From Ursus arctos (taxonomy: Eukaryota; Chordata; Mammalia; Carnivora; Ursidae), in assembly GCF_023065955.2 (NCBI RefSeq), contig NW_026622952.1, forward strand, positions 29,994,313 to 30,058,312: a stretch of DNA of 64,000 bases, given 5' to 3'. Under the pieces are notes generated by a model, which saw nothing but the letters and a program-made list of their open reading frames with translations, had not been told where the DNA came from and did no database searches. Position numbers and translations under genes: made by a program. Shown here piece by piece: positions 33,967 to 45,919 of this stretch. The stretch's first letter is position 1, and the number at the start of each line of letters is the position of its first letter.

Positions 33967-36900
33967 CCTAACAGCTTCACATTAAAACTGCCCATAATGA
34001 CCTCAGGTGTTCAATCATGCAATCTGGCTCCTGAGTCAAGAGCTAAAGTTAGATACACTTTGTTGTGGGTAATCCAGTTCCAAAGATTAAATGCAACAAT
34101 GTTGAAATGTCTGACTTTTACAGATAACCTCATAGTAGCTATTTTAAATATAAAAGCTGTGATGTAAAGATTCAGTGTAGAGAAGTACCTTACTTTGTAA
34201 ATAGGTTTTCCAGTCAGAAACTGAGTAACAGGAAATACTACTGCACCGAGAGAGAGAAAACTGAGCTCTGTGCACGGTTATAACACACTGATGCAGAGGC
34301 GGGGTTTTCGTTTGGCTTCACAGATCAAAGGAAGTACTACTAATGGAAGAAAATTCTGTTTTTCATGTTTTGAGATTTCAAGTTCAAATTTAAAATACCA
34401 TTTCAAGTAACATTTGCTTTTGTGGCAATACAATAGTAGATAAAAAGTTTGGGTATTTTGTGACAGTTGACTTTTTTTTTTTTTTAAACTATCCATCTGT
34501 TTCACCCATATGGAGTATATGCCCCTCTCTCTTTGCCTGTAGATAGAAACTTAATTGATGTCTCCCAAGCTCATGCTTGGAAGAATTTGGAGAAAATGTA
34601 TCCAACTCATCCTCAACACAATAATGTCTGTCTTATAGTTAAAGTATCTAGAAATAAGCAGTTTTGGTGCTATCAGAAACTAAATTAATTTCATTTTTCT
34701 ATATGTGGATAAAATATCCCTAATCCTTTATGCTCCATCAAAGAGATAAAGACATGATATTTTATGCTATACTAAGGCCATAGTGTAAGAGAAATGTACA
34801 CAAAAGAGAAGGGCTTTTCCAGAAAATATTGTAAAAATCAACTCTCCACCAAACTGTCAATTAGTCCAGAATACCTTTACTAACTTGGGGAGTGACAGAA
34901 GAAGCCACATGAAAATAAAGATGATGAAGTCATTTCTTACAGTTATTTTGAGTCTGGCATAACATTTCCCAGATGTACAAATAATTTAATATTCCTGTAC
35001 ACTTTTTGAAATGTATGGCAAACATCTGAATATGACATTCATATAATTAAAATATTTAGAGTTTCCTTGAATGACTTTCTGTATAATCTGACTTTGGTAG
35101 ATAATTGACAATCTTATGCATCCTTTTATAAAATTGCCTCCTAAGTATAATTAATTAGTAAGCTATGAAAACTCCCCCATCTCAAGGATGTTTCATAAAA
35201 AGGCAAAGTTACTGATTTCAAATGTTAATTTATATGAAATCAAACTATTCCCCTCTCTGTGCAGAAGGAACTGGCTTGCTTTAAAATTGAAGAAACACAA
35301 AACATAGTCGCATGGTAAACACTTCACCAGTAACCTTTCTGCTGAATGATACCCTGTTGCATTTAGGGTCATGATTCCTTATTTCATTCTTACATAAAAT
35401 GTCCTTTGCTCCTGTAACTGGAAGGATCTGTTTAGAGGCAAATGCTATCCAAATACAGTTCTGCAAAAATAGAAATGTACAATGTCATGGTTCTTGGCAG
35501 TGAACTGATGATGCATGGCCCCCCATATAGAAACATCATTGCTATAAAATTTGTAACGGTATGGTTCAGGGATGATTTAACCTTTACAACTGATCATTTT
35601 TATTGTCCTAGTAGAACTCACAGTGTTTTATTATTTAGATTTCTCTTTGGCACTGTGTGCCAACAACAATGTTATTCTGTCAGGATGGAAAGAAGAGACG
35701 TGTTAAATCTCACCCACATATGAAGAAGTCCTTAAGGATAGCACGTGTCTTCACCCAGTACAGCAACAGAAGGCTCAGGATTTGTCACTGATGCCAGGGT
35801 GTTTATGAAATGATCTCTCAGACTCTGCCCTTTCTTTCCCTTATTTTCAAGATTGCTTAAAGTTTGCTGTTTTCTTCTCTTTACACACTGTCAGTGATGT
35901 GCCTTCAAGTAATTCTGATAGAACATTCTACAACATTGAATAGGAATTATACCGGGATAAAATTTACTGTTGCCAGTGTGCATCTTTTTCATATTGTCTA
36001 TTTGTTAGTGTTTACTCCTCAGTTTGACTCATCAAGAAACAAACAAACAACCAAACAAACCATAAAACTAATTTCTAATTTTTAAGGATCTTTTGCTGTC
36101 ATGGACTTAGGCTCATTTACATTAAAAATATACCTTCTCAAGAAAATTGGTTTTCCAGTTTTCTTAGTTTGTTTCCCTTGCAATCATGTTCCTTATTCTT
36201 TGCTTCTTTACAGCTTGCCAAAGACGAAATTTTCAGTGGACGTAGTGCAGGGAAAATGGAGAAACAAAAAGAAATACAATATAACAGAATAAAGTGCTTT
36301 AAATTCCAGGGGGAAAATAAAAATGATTTGTGTTAAAGGTTAAATAGTCCCTAAACCATAATGTTACAAGTTTTATAGGAATGATGTCTCTATATTCTTG
36401 TGCAATGTATCATCAATCCACAGCCAAATACCACTGACATTGTATATTTTTTATCTCAGCAGAACAATATTTGGATACCACTTACCTCTGAGGCAGTTCT
36501 TTTGGAAATTATAAATATATTTCTTTCTGGGGATGAAAAGAATGCACATCAAAATGAAAGATGAAGTGTGGAATCTGAATTCACAGCTGCTTTATGCAAT
36601 CTGGAAGGAGTACAGGATTTCTCATTTTAGTTGCCTTCTCAAAGCTTTGTAGATAGAGGCCTAAAATGATATATTTGAATTTTTTTTATACTCTTCTCTT
36701 CTCTGGCTGTGTAAATGATTGCAATCAATCAGATTTTCTTTGTTCAAGAAGAACCATGAAATTACAATATGAATTTTTTTTCACATGTAATTTTAGTTGT
36801 ATAGTGGGCAATGACTGACAGCTTAACAGTGTCCCACTGTGGCAAGAATGTGATGTTATTTTTGGATAAATATTTTTATGTAAGAAAAGTTAACTTACAA

Positions 36901-37714
36901 CAAGTAAATTTTTTAAGTCAAAACTACGTTTTGAGTATTATTTTACTTATGTGTATAGGAACTAACATAATCATTTAATGAAACTATTAAAATACACTAA
37001 AACATTCCCAGTAACAAAAAGAGAAATGTGAAGCAAAATAATAGTGTATTTCATGTTAGTTTGTAAGGTATAAGCATTTTTAGGAAAGTATCCTTGCCTG
37101 ATCCAAAAGTGCCACATTAGTAACAAAATGACTTTTAAATATTGAGAAAATAACTTTATTACTGATAAACACCAATGGCAGGGTGGATTATAAGCAAACT
37201 CTGTTGCATTTTTTTTCTAGCATTTAGAAAAAAAAGCTGACTGTGATCATGAAAACTTGTGGAAATACACTGTTTCTATAAAACCAACCTAAGCCTATTC
37301 TGGATTTGCTTGAAGATTCAAAAATTAGTTTACTGCTAAACTGTAAATGTATACTATTTAATATGTTTTGTCCCCTTTGATTTGGCTATTACACTGAAAA
37401 ACTTTATCCTCCTAAAATAAAGTTAGTATAAATATTATTGTGATAAAAAATTCTACAGATCTTGGACATTTCCCCTCCCCCCAAAAAAACACATATCTCT
37501 GGATCATGAGATGAAAAATCTGCGTTAAAGATGATGTAAAATATAAAACCAAAGTGACATATTGTTTAAGGACTTCGCAAAAAAAAATTTTGTGGGGGCG
37601 AGCTGTTTGTTCTGTTTACTAATCCAAGTTTAGTTGCACATAAAAACATCTGTTTCACATGATTAGAAAGAGTGCTGATATGTCGTGTATTCATTAATTC
37701 AAAATACTTTGGTT
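33967..37714. other. Mostly single-copy-looking sequence, no gene seen
   Basis: About 3.7 kb with very few recognisable repeats. Open frames reach 93 codons (35442-35723) with no domain, and none continues across frames in a way that suggests an exon or pseudogene. A (CAAA)n tract lies at 36036-36062. Confidence 0.4.
36036..36062. repeat. (CAAA)n simple repeat
   Basis: About six imperfect CAAA units. Confidence 0.8.
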
Positions 37715-39060
37715 TGCCTACCATGTGCTAGGTATGAATTATGTGCTGGATAATGAGGGGGGAGCATTGCACCTGTGCTGCCTGGCTCCTGGCTCTTTCA
37801 AGGTATTAGTTTGTGTGGGGAATAACAAACAATACAACTGAATTCTAGATAATTACAATTTTGCTAAGTACTACATAGGAAACAATAAGGTTAAGAGGTG
37901 GAGGATAATTGAGATTAATATTAACAAGGTGTTTTTTCTGAAGAGGTGACATTTAATATATGACTTGAATCATGAGAAGAAACAAGTTATGTCAGGAGAA
38001 TAGAGAATTGGGTTCTAGGCAAGGGGGCAAATAGCATGGGCTCTCCCTAGAAAGGGGAAAGATGCTTGTCTTCGGCTATGTGGAGGAAGTCAGCCTGGTT
38101 ATAATGTCACAGCTGTAAGAAAGGCTCAGGAGGGAAGGCAGCCCAGGCCAGATGGGGAGAATATCTAAGTTTGGGTGTGGACTTTGGATATTCTGTGCTG
38201 AACAATGGGAAACTATTTAAAGGTTTAAATCAAATGATGTGTCTGTGACTTAAAGGTATTATATTCTGGGTACTTAATGAAAATTATGTAATTTATAATT
38301 TATAGATGTATAATGTAAATATAATCTATAGAAAAAAAGAGCTAGCTTGAAGCATACGTTGTAGTAAATTGGAAAATACAGCCTTAACATAAAAAGTCAC
38401 TGGTTTTTTGTTTGTTTTAACAGACTAAATTTAAGGCAGCTCCAAGACAGGGAATATCATTTGGATCGGTGATCCTACAGTTCAAAGCAGGCAGTTTGGA
38501 CACATGCATTTAGAAATTACTCGTCCATAAGTGGTGTTAAGTGATCTTTGTGTGAGGATCACCTCCTCCCTAAGGAGAAAGTCGATGGGAAGAAGGGTGC
38601 CACACGTACTTTGGAAAATGTTAAAATGTTGAGGTCAGCTACAAGAGGAGAAAAAGTAGGTTTGGCACATTCCCTCTATCCTGAGGGATGGAAGCAGCCG
38701 TATATGCAGGAAGAGATCATGTTTCTTACAAGCATTTAAGGAGTTCGAGGAGAGGAATGATTTGACATATATCCATTTAGTGTTTGTTGAACTTAACAAT
38801 GTTTGAATCTGACAGAGCATTATGCGTGGTCGGCAGAAAACCTGAAGAATATGGTATTGCAGGGACCGGGTGGGGAGGGTTTCCAGAAGCAGTGATTGAC
38901 TGGATCAGTGTTGAAGGGTCAAGGAAAGTGGTTACTATAAACCATCAGTTGGATTTGGCTACGTAGAGTCACTCATGACTTGGTTGGAGCAGCTTCAGTG
39001 GAGCGGGGAGCGAGGAGCATATTGGAAATGCGTACAGGACTGAACAGGCGGTGGGGAGAA
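37715..39060. mobile_element. Ancient long mammalian repeat, LINE2-like, family uncertain
   Basis: Landmarks of one mammalian-wide repeat occur in order over 1.3 kb: 'ccatgtgctaggtatgaatt', 'gaagaggtgacatttaatat', 'gggaaactatttaaaggttt', 'gatcacctcctccctaagg', 'cagttggatttggctacg' and 'gagcagcttcagtggagcgg'. It is GC-richer than its surroundings and all frames are broken. I am confident it is an old repeat but not of its name. The frames of 60-63 codons inside it are not genes. Confidence 0.55.
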
Positions 39061-39454
39061 GCAAACTGACCCTGTGTCGTGACAAACAAACAGCATGCTT
39101 TCAGTAACCCTCCCTGTCTTCTCTTTCACCCTTGTGACTTAAAACCAAAAGGATTTAGGTAGATTGCTGCACTCAAAACGAGTAAATCAAAGGAGATTGT
39201 GGGTGACCGAGAGCCAGAAGTTATGGCAAACACTCTGTGGGTGGCAGGATTACGAGCACAATGGTCTCCACAGCTTGGAAAGATATAAAAACCGTTGAGT
39301 TTCTTCCTGTCAGTTTCCCACATTTATGAATGGGGGCCTCCTGCCCTTACTCCTGATATTCAAGGTTTCTGCCTAGGAACATTCCAGAAGTCTACCCTCT
39401 GAATTCTGATCCTTTGTCTTTATTCCACTTAGAGCACACTCCCAGCAACAGCTC
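39061..39454. other. Unassigned sequence
   Basis: No repeat or exon recognised; the 65-codon minus frame is without a domain. Confidence 0.35.
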
Positions 39455-39605
39455 TAACAACAATAGTCATCAGTTCTAGACCATCTACCATTTATCAGAC
39501 AGTAATCCATTTGTTTTATCCGATTTAATCCTCACAGCATAATGAGCCAATATCTATCTCAATTGGGCCGATGAGGAGGTTGGGACTCACAAAGTTAAAT
39601 AAATT
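39455..39605 (-). mobile_element. MIR SINE
   Basis: Antisense MIR order: 'ctaccatttatcagacagta', 'tttaatcctcacagcataat', 'ccgatgaggaggttgggact' and 'caaagttaaataaattgctt'. Confidence 0.72.
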
Positions 39606-40439
39606 GCTTCAGCTCCCAAATATTTGTTCTTAATTGTAGTTTCACCTCCGAACTCCACAAATCCTCAGACTTGGATCAGTCCTCGGGACTGTGTCTTCCT
39701 TCCTACGCCAAGCTGCTCAGTGCAACAGAATCACACAGCTGGCCGGATAGCGTATCACGTATTCTTTAGGTTGTATATTTTACTGTGTTCTCTGAAACTT
39801 CACCTGGGTGCTTTCTTTTCTTAGTCATTCTTTTCAGTCTGTCCCGCCCTGATTGAAACCCTGCTTTGTTCTCCTCAGGCTTCTTGCCCCAATATCCATC
39901 ATAATCTACCCCCTCCACAGCTAATCTCACCTTCTACTTAACAGAGGTGATTGAGGCCAGAGGATTTCAACTCGCTTTGATACCCATCTCTGTAGGAAGC
40001 GTGATTTTACTGACATTAATTCTTGTCTAATTTGTTCCAGGCTCAGGGAGAGAATGGCCTGTTTAGGGTTTAATTTTTTGTTCCTTCTGGGATTCCTGTA
40101 TGAAGTCTACTCCTTGGGATCCATTCTTCATTCAGCAACTACAGTTCGTGCTTCGAGGCTCTGCTTACCTATTTCTTTTGTGAAACACTCGCTGACCTAA
40201 GTATTTGCTCCACATTCTCTAAGCACGGTCATTGTTCTGTGGTGGTAAGGCCATATCTTGAACACGCATCCATCGTACTCATCACTGCGTGGTAAGTGAG
40301 GTGGTTTGCAAACCTGGTTAAACACACAAAGCCGTGATTCCCTGATCTTTCCCAGGTAGTCTGCTTGTAGGACTGGAGCATAGCTTAGAAGCCGGTGTTT
40401 GGTAGATATCTCTGTGCGTTACAGTGACCATCTTTGGTT
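39606..40439. other. Unassigned sequence, GC-richer
   Basis: No gene seen. 40130-40330 shows weak L2-like phrases ('tcttttgtgaaacactcgct'). The frame 39624-39824 has no domain. Confidence 0.35.
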
Positions 40440-40620
40440 GGAAACCATGGAGTAGTGGGAAGAACATGTACTCGAGGACTGAGATAAATAGGCCAGTTTC
40501 AGCTCTGAAACTTACTAGAGGAGTGATTTACACAAATTTTTCAAACTGTCCAACCCCCAGTAATAAATCTTCTGGTCTGTGTCTTCAGCATATAGCCAGA
40601 TTCTTACCAGGTCTTATCAT
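40440..40620 (+). mobile_element. MIR SINE
   Basis: 'agtagtgggaagaacatgta', 'cagtttcagctctgaaactt', 'actagaggagtgatttaca' and 'tttcaaactgtcc' follow MIR sense order from the 5' end. Confidence 0.6.
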
Positions 40621-40734
40621 GTCTACCAGTAGCCCAAGCCACCATGATCTCTCGCAAGGTCTGTTGCAACCCCCTGACAGATCTGATTCACACTAGCATG
40701 CCGTATTATATATTTCCACCTAGAACCTATAGAT

Positions 40735-41150
40735 TCCTTTATGGAAGAGTCATATAACGCTGTTCCTCTCCTTCATATCTTCCGGTGTCTTCCCCTGACA
40801 TGAAGAATACATTCCAAATTCTTCACAGTGGCCTAGGTGACTCCCTGTGATGTGCTGACGCAGTTTTCCCTGTTCCAATTCCTGCTACTGCTCTGATTTC
40901 TTCTACCTCTGTTTCACTTGCTCATTCCACTACACACACAACTGGGCTCATAGCTATTCCTTAATGAGACCAAATAAAAGGCTGCGGGGCCCTTGAACTT
41001 GTTCTTTTTGTTGAGACTGTTTCTCCTCCAGATATTCCAGCGACTCTCTTCTTGCCTTCTTTCAGATTTCTATCAAAACATCACCTCTTCCGAGAAGTCT
41101 AACCTGGCAGTCCTAAGTACTGATTACCACTCATGTGTTCTACACTTTCT
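40735..41150 (+). mobile_element. LINE2 fragment
   Basis: L2 landmarks: 'attccaaattcttcacagtg', 'ttccaattcctgctactgct', 'cttctttcagatttctatca' and 'aaacatcacctcttccgaga' followed by 'agtctaacctggc'. The order matches L2 approaching its 3' end. It is strongly diverged. Confidence 0.6.
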
Positions 41151-41584
41151 TTCAATTTAATTGTTTTCTTCAGTTTCCCTGGCTACGGAGAGGACGAAGC
41201 AGTAAATTGAAGCGTCCAGAGATTCCTGGGCAAGAGATGCATGAATGACTTCTGTTGGACAGTGGGGGTAACACTGGAGAAAACCAGTATGGGATCCTGT
41301 TACATCTTGCCCAGTAGTGACACTCACACTCACTGACACCTTACCAGACAAAAAATCTGGGATGCTCTCATTTCCTTGCGCCTCTGGAAGTCATGCTGGG
41401 GAGAGAGATGTACTCTTGCTGATTAAGGAAGCTGCGGTGTTGATTCTCCTCTCGTTCTATTTACAAACTGTTCAGTTTTACGCCAGTATGAAAACAACTT
41501 TTACCGGGAATAAAACAAAACATAAATTTTTCCCCATAGCTATAAAAAAATTCCATATAGTCTCGTTCATTCCACATTAATATG

Positions 41585-42360
41585 CACTGTAATTAGCTTG
41601 CCATAGTTAACCAGGTATATTATAGTGAAAGCTACGTAATATTTTCCCAGTTGCATTTCTAGTCTCTCAAACCATCTGGTTTCTGATACAGCTTGTTTTA
41701 AAGATGGAAACTAAGTTGTTGAATGTAGTACTAGTAAGCCTAGAATAATGACACGAATTACTTTGATTAAAAACAAAGGCCATGGTTCATTTTCCTCATT
41801 AGATTATGTCAGTTATGGTATTACTAAACATATATTTATTGTATTTCCCCCAAATAAAAATGGGCTCTGTATGATTATTTCTTTTTAGTACTGAATGGGA
41901 AGAGTGTGGGTTAGAAGGCTTGTTATTAGTTTCCCTTTGTAAAATGACTCTTGGTTAATTAGAATTTGTATCCGTTCATAAATATTTCATTGGAAATTTA
42001 TTAAATAAGCTTTAAGCCTTGTCACCGAGGTGAATGGTGATTGTCTAATTTAAGCCTGAATTTTTATCTGTAACAATGCCTTTGTCTGGTGACACAATTT
42101 CATATGAGCTTAATGAGAGTGAGTCTAGCTTATTCTATTGTCCCTTTGTTGCATTGTCATGGCAATGTTTCACACAGAACTATTTTTTATTTCATACTTT
42201 ACCACTGTATTAGCTATACTACTGTCTAAGTGACTCCTCCATTAATTTGCACAGTGATCCGCTGTGCATTGACATATGTCACAGAACTAAAAAATCTAAA
42301 CATTTGGTTTATTTTTAGTTACTGTATATTTTTTGATCATTCCTTTGCTTTTAAAGTAGG
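41585..42360. promoter_or_regulatory. Candidate conserved non-coding element (enhancer-like)
   Basis: About 780 bp free of any repeat I recognise, flanked by old fossils. It holds two TAATTAG homeodomain-type sites (41590-41596, 41956-41962), a TTAATT (about 42242), CCTTTGTT (SOX-like, about 42143) and an imperfect palindrome CATTGTCATGGCAATG (42152-42167) resembling paired SOX or RFX X-box half-sites. Motif clusters occur by chance in AT-rich DNA, so this is inference only. Confidence 0.25.
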
Positions 42361-42604
42361 TTCGTAGCAACTGGAGTAGCTACTAGGAGTTCAGAAAATA
42401 GGATATCGTGAGCGTATAGAGAGACATTATTACATAGAAATAAATTTTTGAATGTTTTAATGCCCCCAAATTGACTCCTGAACTTCAGTACCTATTTTAA
42501 TGCTTATTTTTAAAGATTTCTTTTGGTGAAGGAGCACAGCATTTTTTTTCTCTCCATTCAGCACATTATATGCAGCACATGGTGAGAGAATGGGAAAATC
42601 CCTT
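42361..42604. other. Unassigned sequence
   Basis: No repeat or gene recognised. Confidence 0.35.
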
Positions 42605-42700
42605 AGAGGAGGCAGTGGTCCTGAATTATTTCTAGTCCTGGCAAAACCACTGACTCAGGAGGACCTTGTTTGTGTCATTTCAGCTCAAAGGGTCTGAGTG
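42605..42700 (+). mobile_element. MIR SINE fragment
   Basis: 'gcagtggtcctgaattattt', 'ctggcaaaaccactgactca' and 'gtttgtgtcatttcagc' match the 5' half of MIR in sense order. Confidence 0.5.
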
Positions 42701-42902
42701 TTGTAACCTAGAGAAGCAGAGACTGAGAGTTGATGCATTCTGAAATTTTATATGGCTTTATACGTGATCACTTTGTGGTAGTCACTTAACTGTTCATGGA
42801 ATGCTGCAGATCAAATTTTTAAAAGCCATTAAGATGTCACCACATAGATTGCTTTTTGTTTGTATACCATTGTGATTTGTCTCATTCAGAGAAAACTATT
42901 CT

Positions 42903-43082
42903 ATGCACATATAAATATACATATATTATATAATATATGTAATATAATATATATATTCTTAATATATTTATATTTAACTTATATATTAATATATAAAAAT
43001 AATATATATAAATAATTGTATTTAATTAATATTTAATATTTTTAATATAATATAAAATACATATATAATATAATATAAAAAC
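42903..43082. repeat. AT-rich low-complexity / imperfect (TA)n tract
   Basis: About 180 bp almost purely A and T ('ataatatatgtaatataata', 'aatataaaatacatatataa'), with many short palindromes. Confidence 0.92.
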
Positions 43083-43586
43083 ACACGTGACTTCAAGCTC
43101 TTATTCGCATTCGTGTTAGGAACTAAGGATGGAGAGGTATACAGTATAGTCACTATGCCATGATTACTTGCTGACCTGATGTGATTTAATTTGGTATCCT
43201 TTGAGAAAAGAGAGTTTGAGAAAGAAACTATATATTTAAAATAAAGGAAGTTTGACTGTAAGTTCTTCTCTAGAGTAAAATAATCAATTTGTCTGATAAA
43301 ACAGGATTCTTTAAAGTATTTCTCGTTAAATATTTTGAGATATTTCTCTTCTATTAAAAATAACCTATCAAAATGTAATAGTGGCTGTCTTTCTCAAATA
43401 ATGAGTTGGCATTATAATGATATTAGATAAGAACATTTTTATTTCTTTTTCTTAACTGTTTCCATTCTAATTTATGGAGTTATCATAACTGTGATAATAA
43501 AACCAAAAATGTCTTCAAGAAGAGATGCCTAATTGGGAGGGACCCTGACAATTCCGTTTCCATTTCAAATGAGTCAAGAAAATCTA
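43083..43586. other. Unassigned sequence left of the nested L1
   Basis: No repeat or gene recognised. Confidence 0.4.
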
Positions 43587-43814
43587 CATGCTAAGTTTTT
43601 TTTTTTTTTTTAATTGAGGTAGAATTGTTTGAACATTCTACTGGTTTCAGGTGTACAACATAATAATTCAATATCAATATACATTACATAGGGATTACCA
43701 CAATAAGTACAGTTATCATCTGTCACCATAAAATCGACCCCCTCACCCTTTTTACATACTCTCTAATCACCTTCCCCTCTGATAACCACCAATCTGTTCT
43801 CTGTATCTATGAGG

Positions 43815-44037
43815 TATTATTTTCTTATTTTTAAATGTTTAATTGAAGTATAGTTGACATATTAAGTTGTTTCAGATTTCATTTTTTTACACTAATAATG
43901 AAATAGCAGAACAAAAAAGAAAATCCCACTTACAATTGCATCAAAGAGAATAAAATACCTAGGAATAAATTTAACCAAAGAGGTGAAAGATCTGTATTCT
44001 AAAAACTGTAAGACAGAGCGATAAAAGAAATAGGAAT
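43815..44037 (-). mobile_element. Nested short LINE-1 with 5' inversion (twin priming)
   Basis: The host L1 text breaks after 'ctgtatctatgag' (about 43814) and resumes at 'tgttttgtttattcctttg' (about 44038). The insert begins with antisense L1 3' UTR ('taattgaagtatagttgaca', 43840-43859), then flips at about 43878 to sense ORF2 text ('acaattgcatcaaagagaat', 'aaatacctaggaataaattt', 'gaggtgaaagatctgtattc'). This order, 3' end antisense followed by an inverted upstream piece, is the hallmark of twin-primed reverse transcription. A TSD is not clear in the T-rich flanks. Confidence 0.7.
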
Positions 44038-44209
44038 TTTGTTTTGTTTATTCCTTTGTTTTGTTTTTCACATTCTGTATTTGAGTGAAATCGTATGGTA
44101 TATGTCTGTCTGTATCTCGCTTATTTCACTTAGCATAGTACCCCCCAGGTCCATCCATGTTGTCTCAAATGGTAAGATATCATTCTGTTTTATGGCTGAG
44201 CTGTATTTC

Positions 44210-44211
<2 letters not shown>

Positions 44212-44250
<39 letters not shown>
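44212..44250. repeat. (TG)n microsatellite
   Basis: About 19 uninterrupted TG units inside the L1, at a place where related L1 copies also carry TG/TA runs; probably expanded from the element itself. Read as protein it gives the Cys-Val run in a 99-codon frame, which is not a gene. Confidence 0.96.
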
Positions 44251-44254
<4 letters not shown>

Positions 44255-45722
44255 ATACTATGTCTTCTTTATCCATTCATCTATCAGTGGATACACATTG
44301 TTTCCATATCTTGGCTATTTGAAATAATGCTGCAATGAACATACGGGTGCATATATCTTTTTGAATTAGTGTTTTCATTTTCTTTGGATAAATACCCAGA
44401 GTGAATAGCTGCACCACGTAGCAGTTCTATTTCTAATTTTCTGAGGAATCTTTGAACTCTTACCCACAGTGGCTGTACCAATTTACATTCCCACCAGCAG
44501 TGTATGAGTGTTCCCTTTTTTCCATATCCTCACCAACACTTATTCTTTCCCCTTTCTTAAATCGCCATTTTAACAGATGTGGGGTGATATTTCCTTGTGT
44601 TTTTAATTTGTGTTTCTCTAATAATGAATGATGTTGAGCATCTCTTCACGTATCTCTTGGCTGTGTGCGTGTTGTCTTTGGAAAAATGTCTAACCCTCTG
44701 GCCATGTTTCAGTAGGGTTTTTTTTGTATTTTTTGTTTTGTTTGTTTTTCCTATTGAGTTGAACTTTTCATATATTTTGGATATTAACCCCTTGCCAGAT
44801 ACATAATTTGTAAATATTTTATTATATTCAGTAGGTTCCCTTTATGCAAAATCTTTTTAGTTTCGTGTAGTCCACTTGTTCATTTCCGGTTTTGTTGCCT
44901 TTGTTTTTGGAGTCAGATACAAAAATTCACTGCCAAGACAGATGTCAAATAGATTACATACCTATGTTTTCTTCTAGGAGGTTCATGGTTTCAGCTCTTA
45001 CATTCAAGTCTTTAATGCATTTTGAGTCAATTTTTGTGTTTGGTGTAAGATAGTGGTCAAGTTTGTTTCTTTTGTGTTTCGCTGTCCAGTTTTCTCAACA
45101 CCATTTATTGAAGACTGTCCTTTCCCCATTGTATGTTCTTGTGTCTTTATCATCAGCTCATCAGCCAAATGAGTGTAGGTTTAGTTCTGGCTCTTTGTTC
45201 TACTCCATTGATCTATGTATCCGTTTTTTTGTTTGTTTTTTGTTTTTTTGGTTTTTTTTTTATGCCAATACCATACTATTCTTATTATATTTTTGTAATA
45301 TAGCTTGAAATCGGGGACTATGATACCTTCAGTTTTGTTTTTCTTTCTCAAGATTTCTTTGGCTATTCAGTGTCTTCTGTGGCTCCTTACAGATTTTGGA
45401 ATTGTTTTTCTAGTTCTGTGAATGATGCTATTGGAAATTTGATAGGGATTTCATTGAATCTATCAATTTCTTTGGGTAGTGTGGACATTTTAACAATATT
45501 AATTATTCCAACCTATGAGCTCAGAAATCTTTCTATTTGTTTGTGTTGTCTTCATTTTATCTCACCCATGTATTATAATTTTCAGAGCACAGATCTTTCA
45601 TCTCCTTGTTTAAATTCATTCCTAGGTATTCTACTCTTTTTAATGAAATTATAAGTGGGATGGTTTTCTTGATTTCTTGTATTGATAGCTCATTTTTGTA
45701 GAGAAATGCAACAGATTTCTTT

Positions 45723-45919
45723 TTTTAAGATTGTATTTATTTATTTGACAAAGAGAATGAGAGAGAGAGTGTGCAGTAGAGGGGGGAGGGTCAAAGGGAG
45801 AAGCAGACTCCCTGCTGAGCAGGGAGCCTGATGCTGGACTTGATCCCAGTACTCCAGGATCATGATCTGAGCGGAAAGCAGTCTCTTAATCAACTGAGCC
45901 AGCCACCCAGGCCCCCCGA
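45723..45919 (-). mobile_element. CAN-SINE, older type, inside L1
   Basis: 'aagattgtatttatttattt', 'agactccctgctgagcaggg' and the antisense head 'agccacccaggcccccc'. The TSD 'aacagatttcttt' at 45710-45722 and 45920-45932 is L1 host sequence, proving insertion into the L1. It has a local duplication 'gagccagccaccc' in the head. Confidence 0.95.

Noticed and set aside
44212..44250. Regularly spaced short repeats considered as a CRISPR array, likewise at 33887-33966 and 56112-56189
   Set aside because: These are uninterrupted microsatellites without spacers, in a mammalian genome context.
44039..44338. 99-codon frame with a Cys-Val repeat that might be read as a membrane protein
   Set aside because: It is antisense L1 ORF2 text containing a (TG)n microsatellite.
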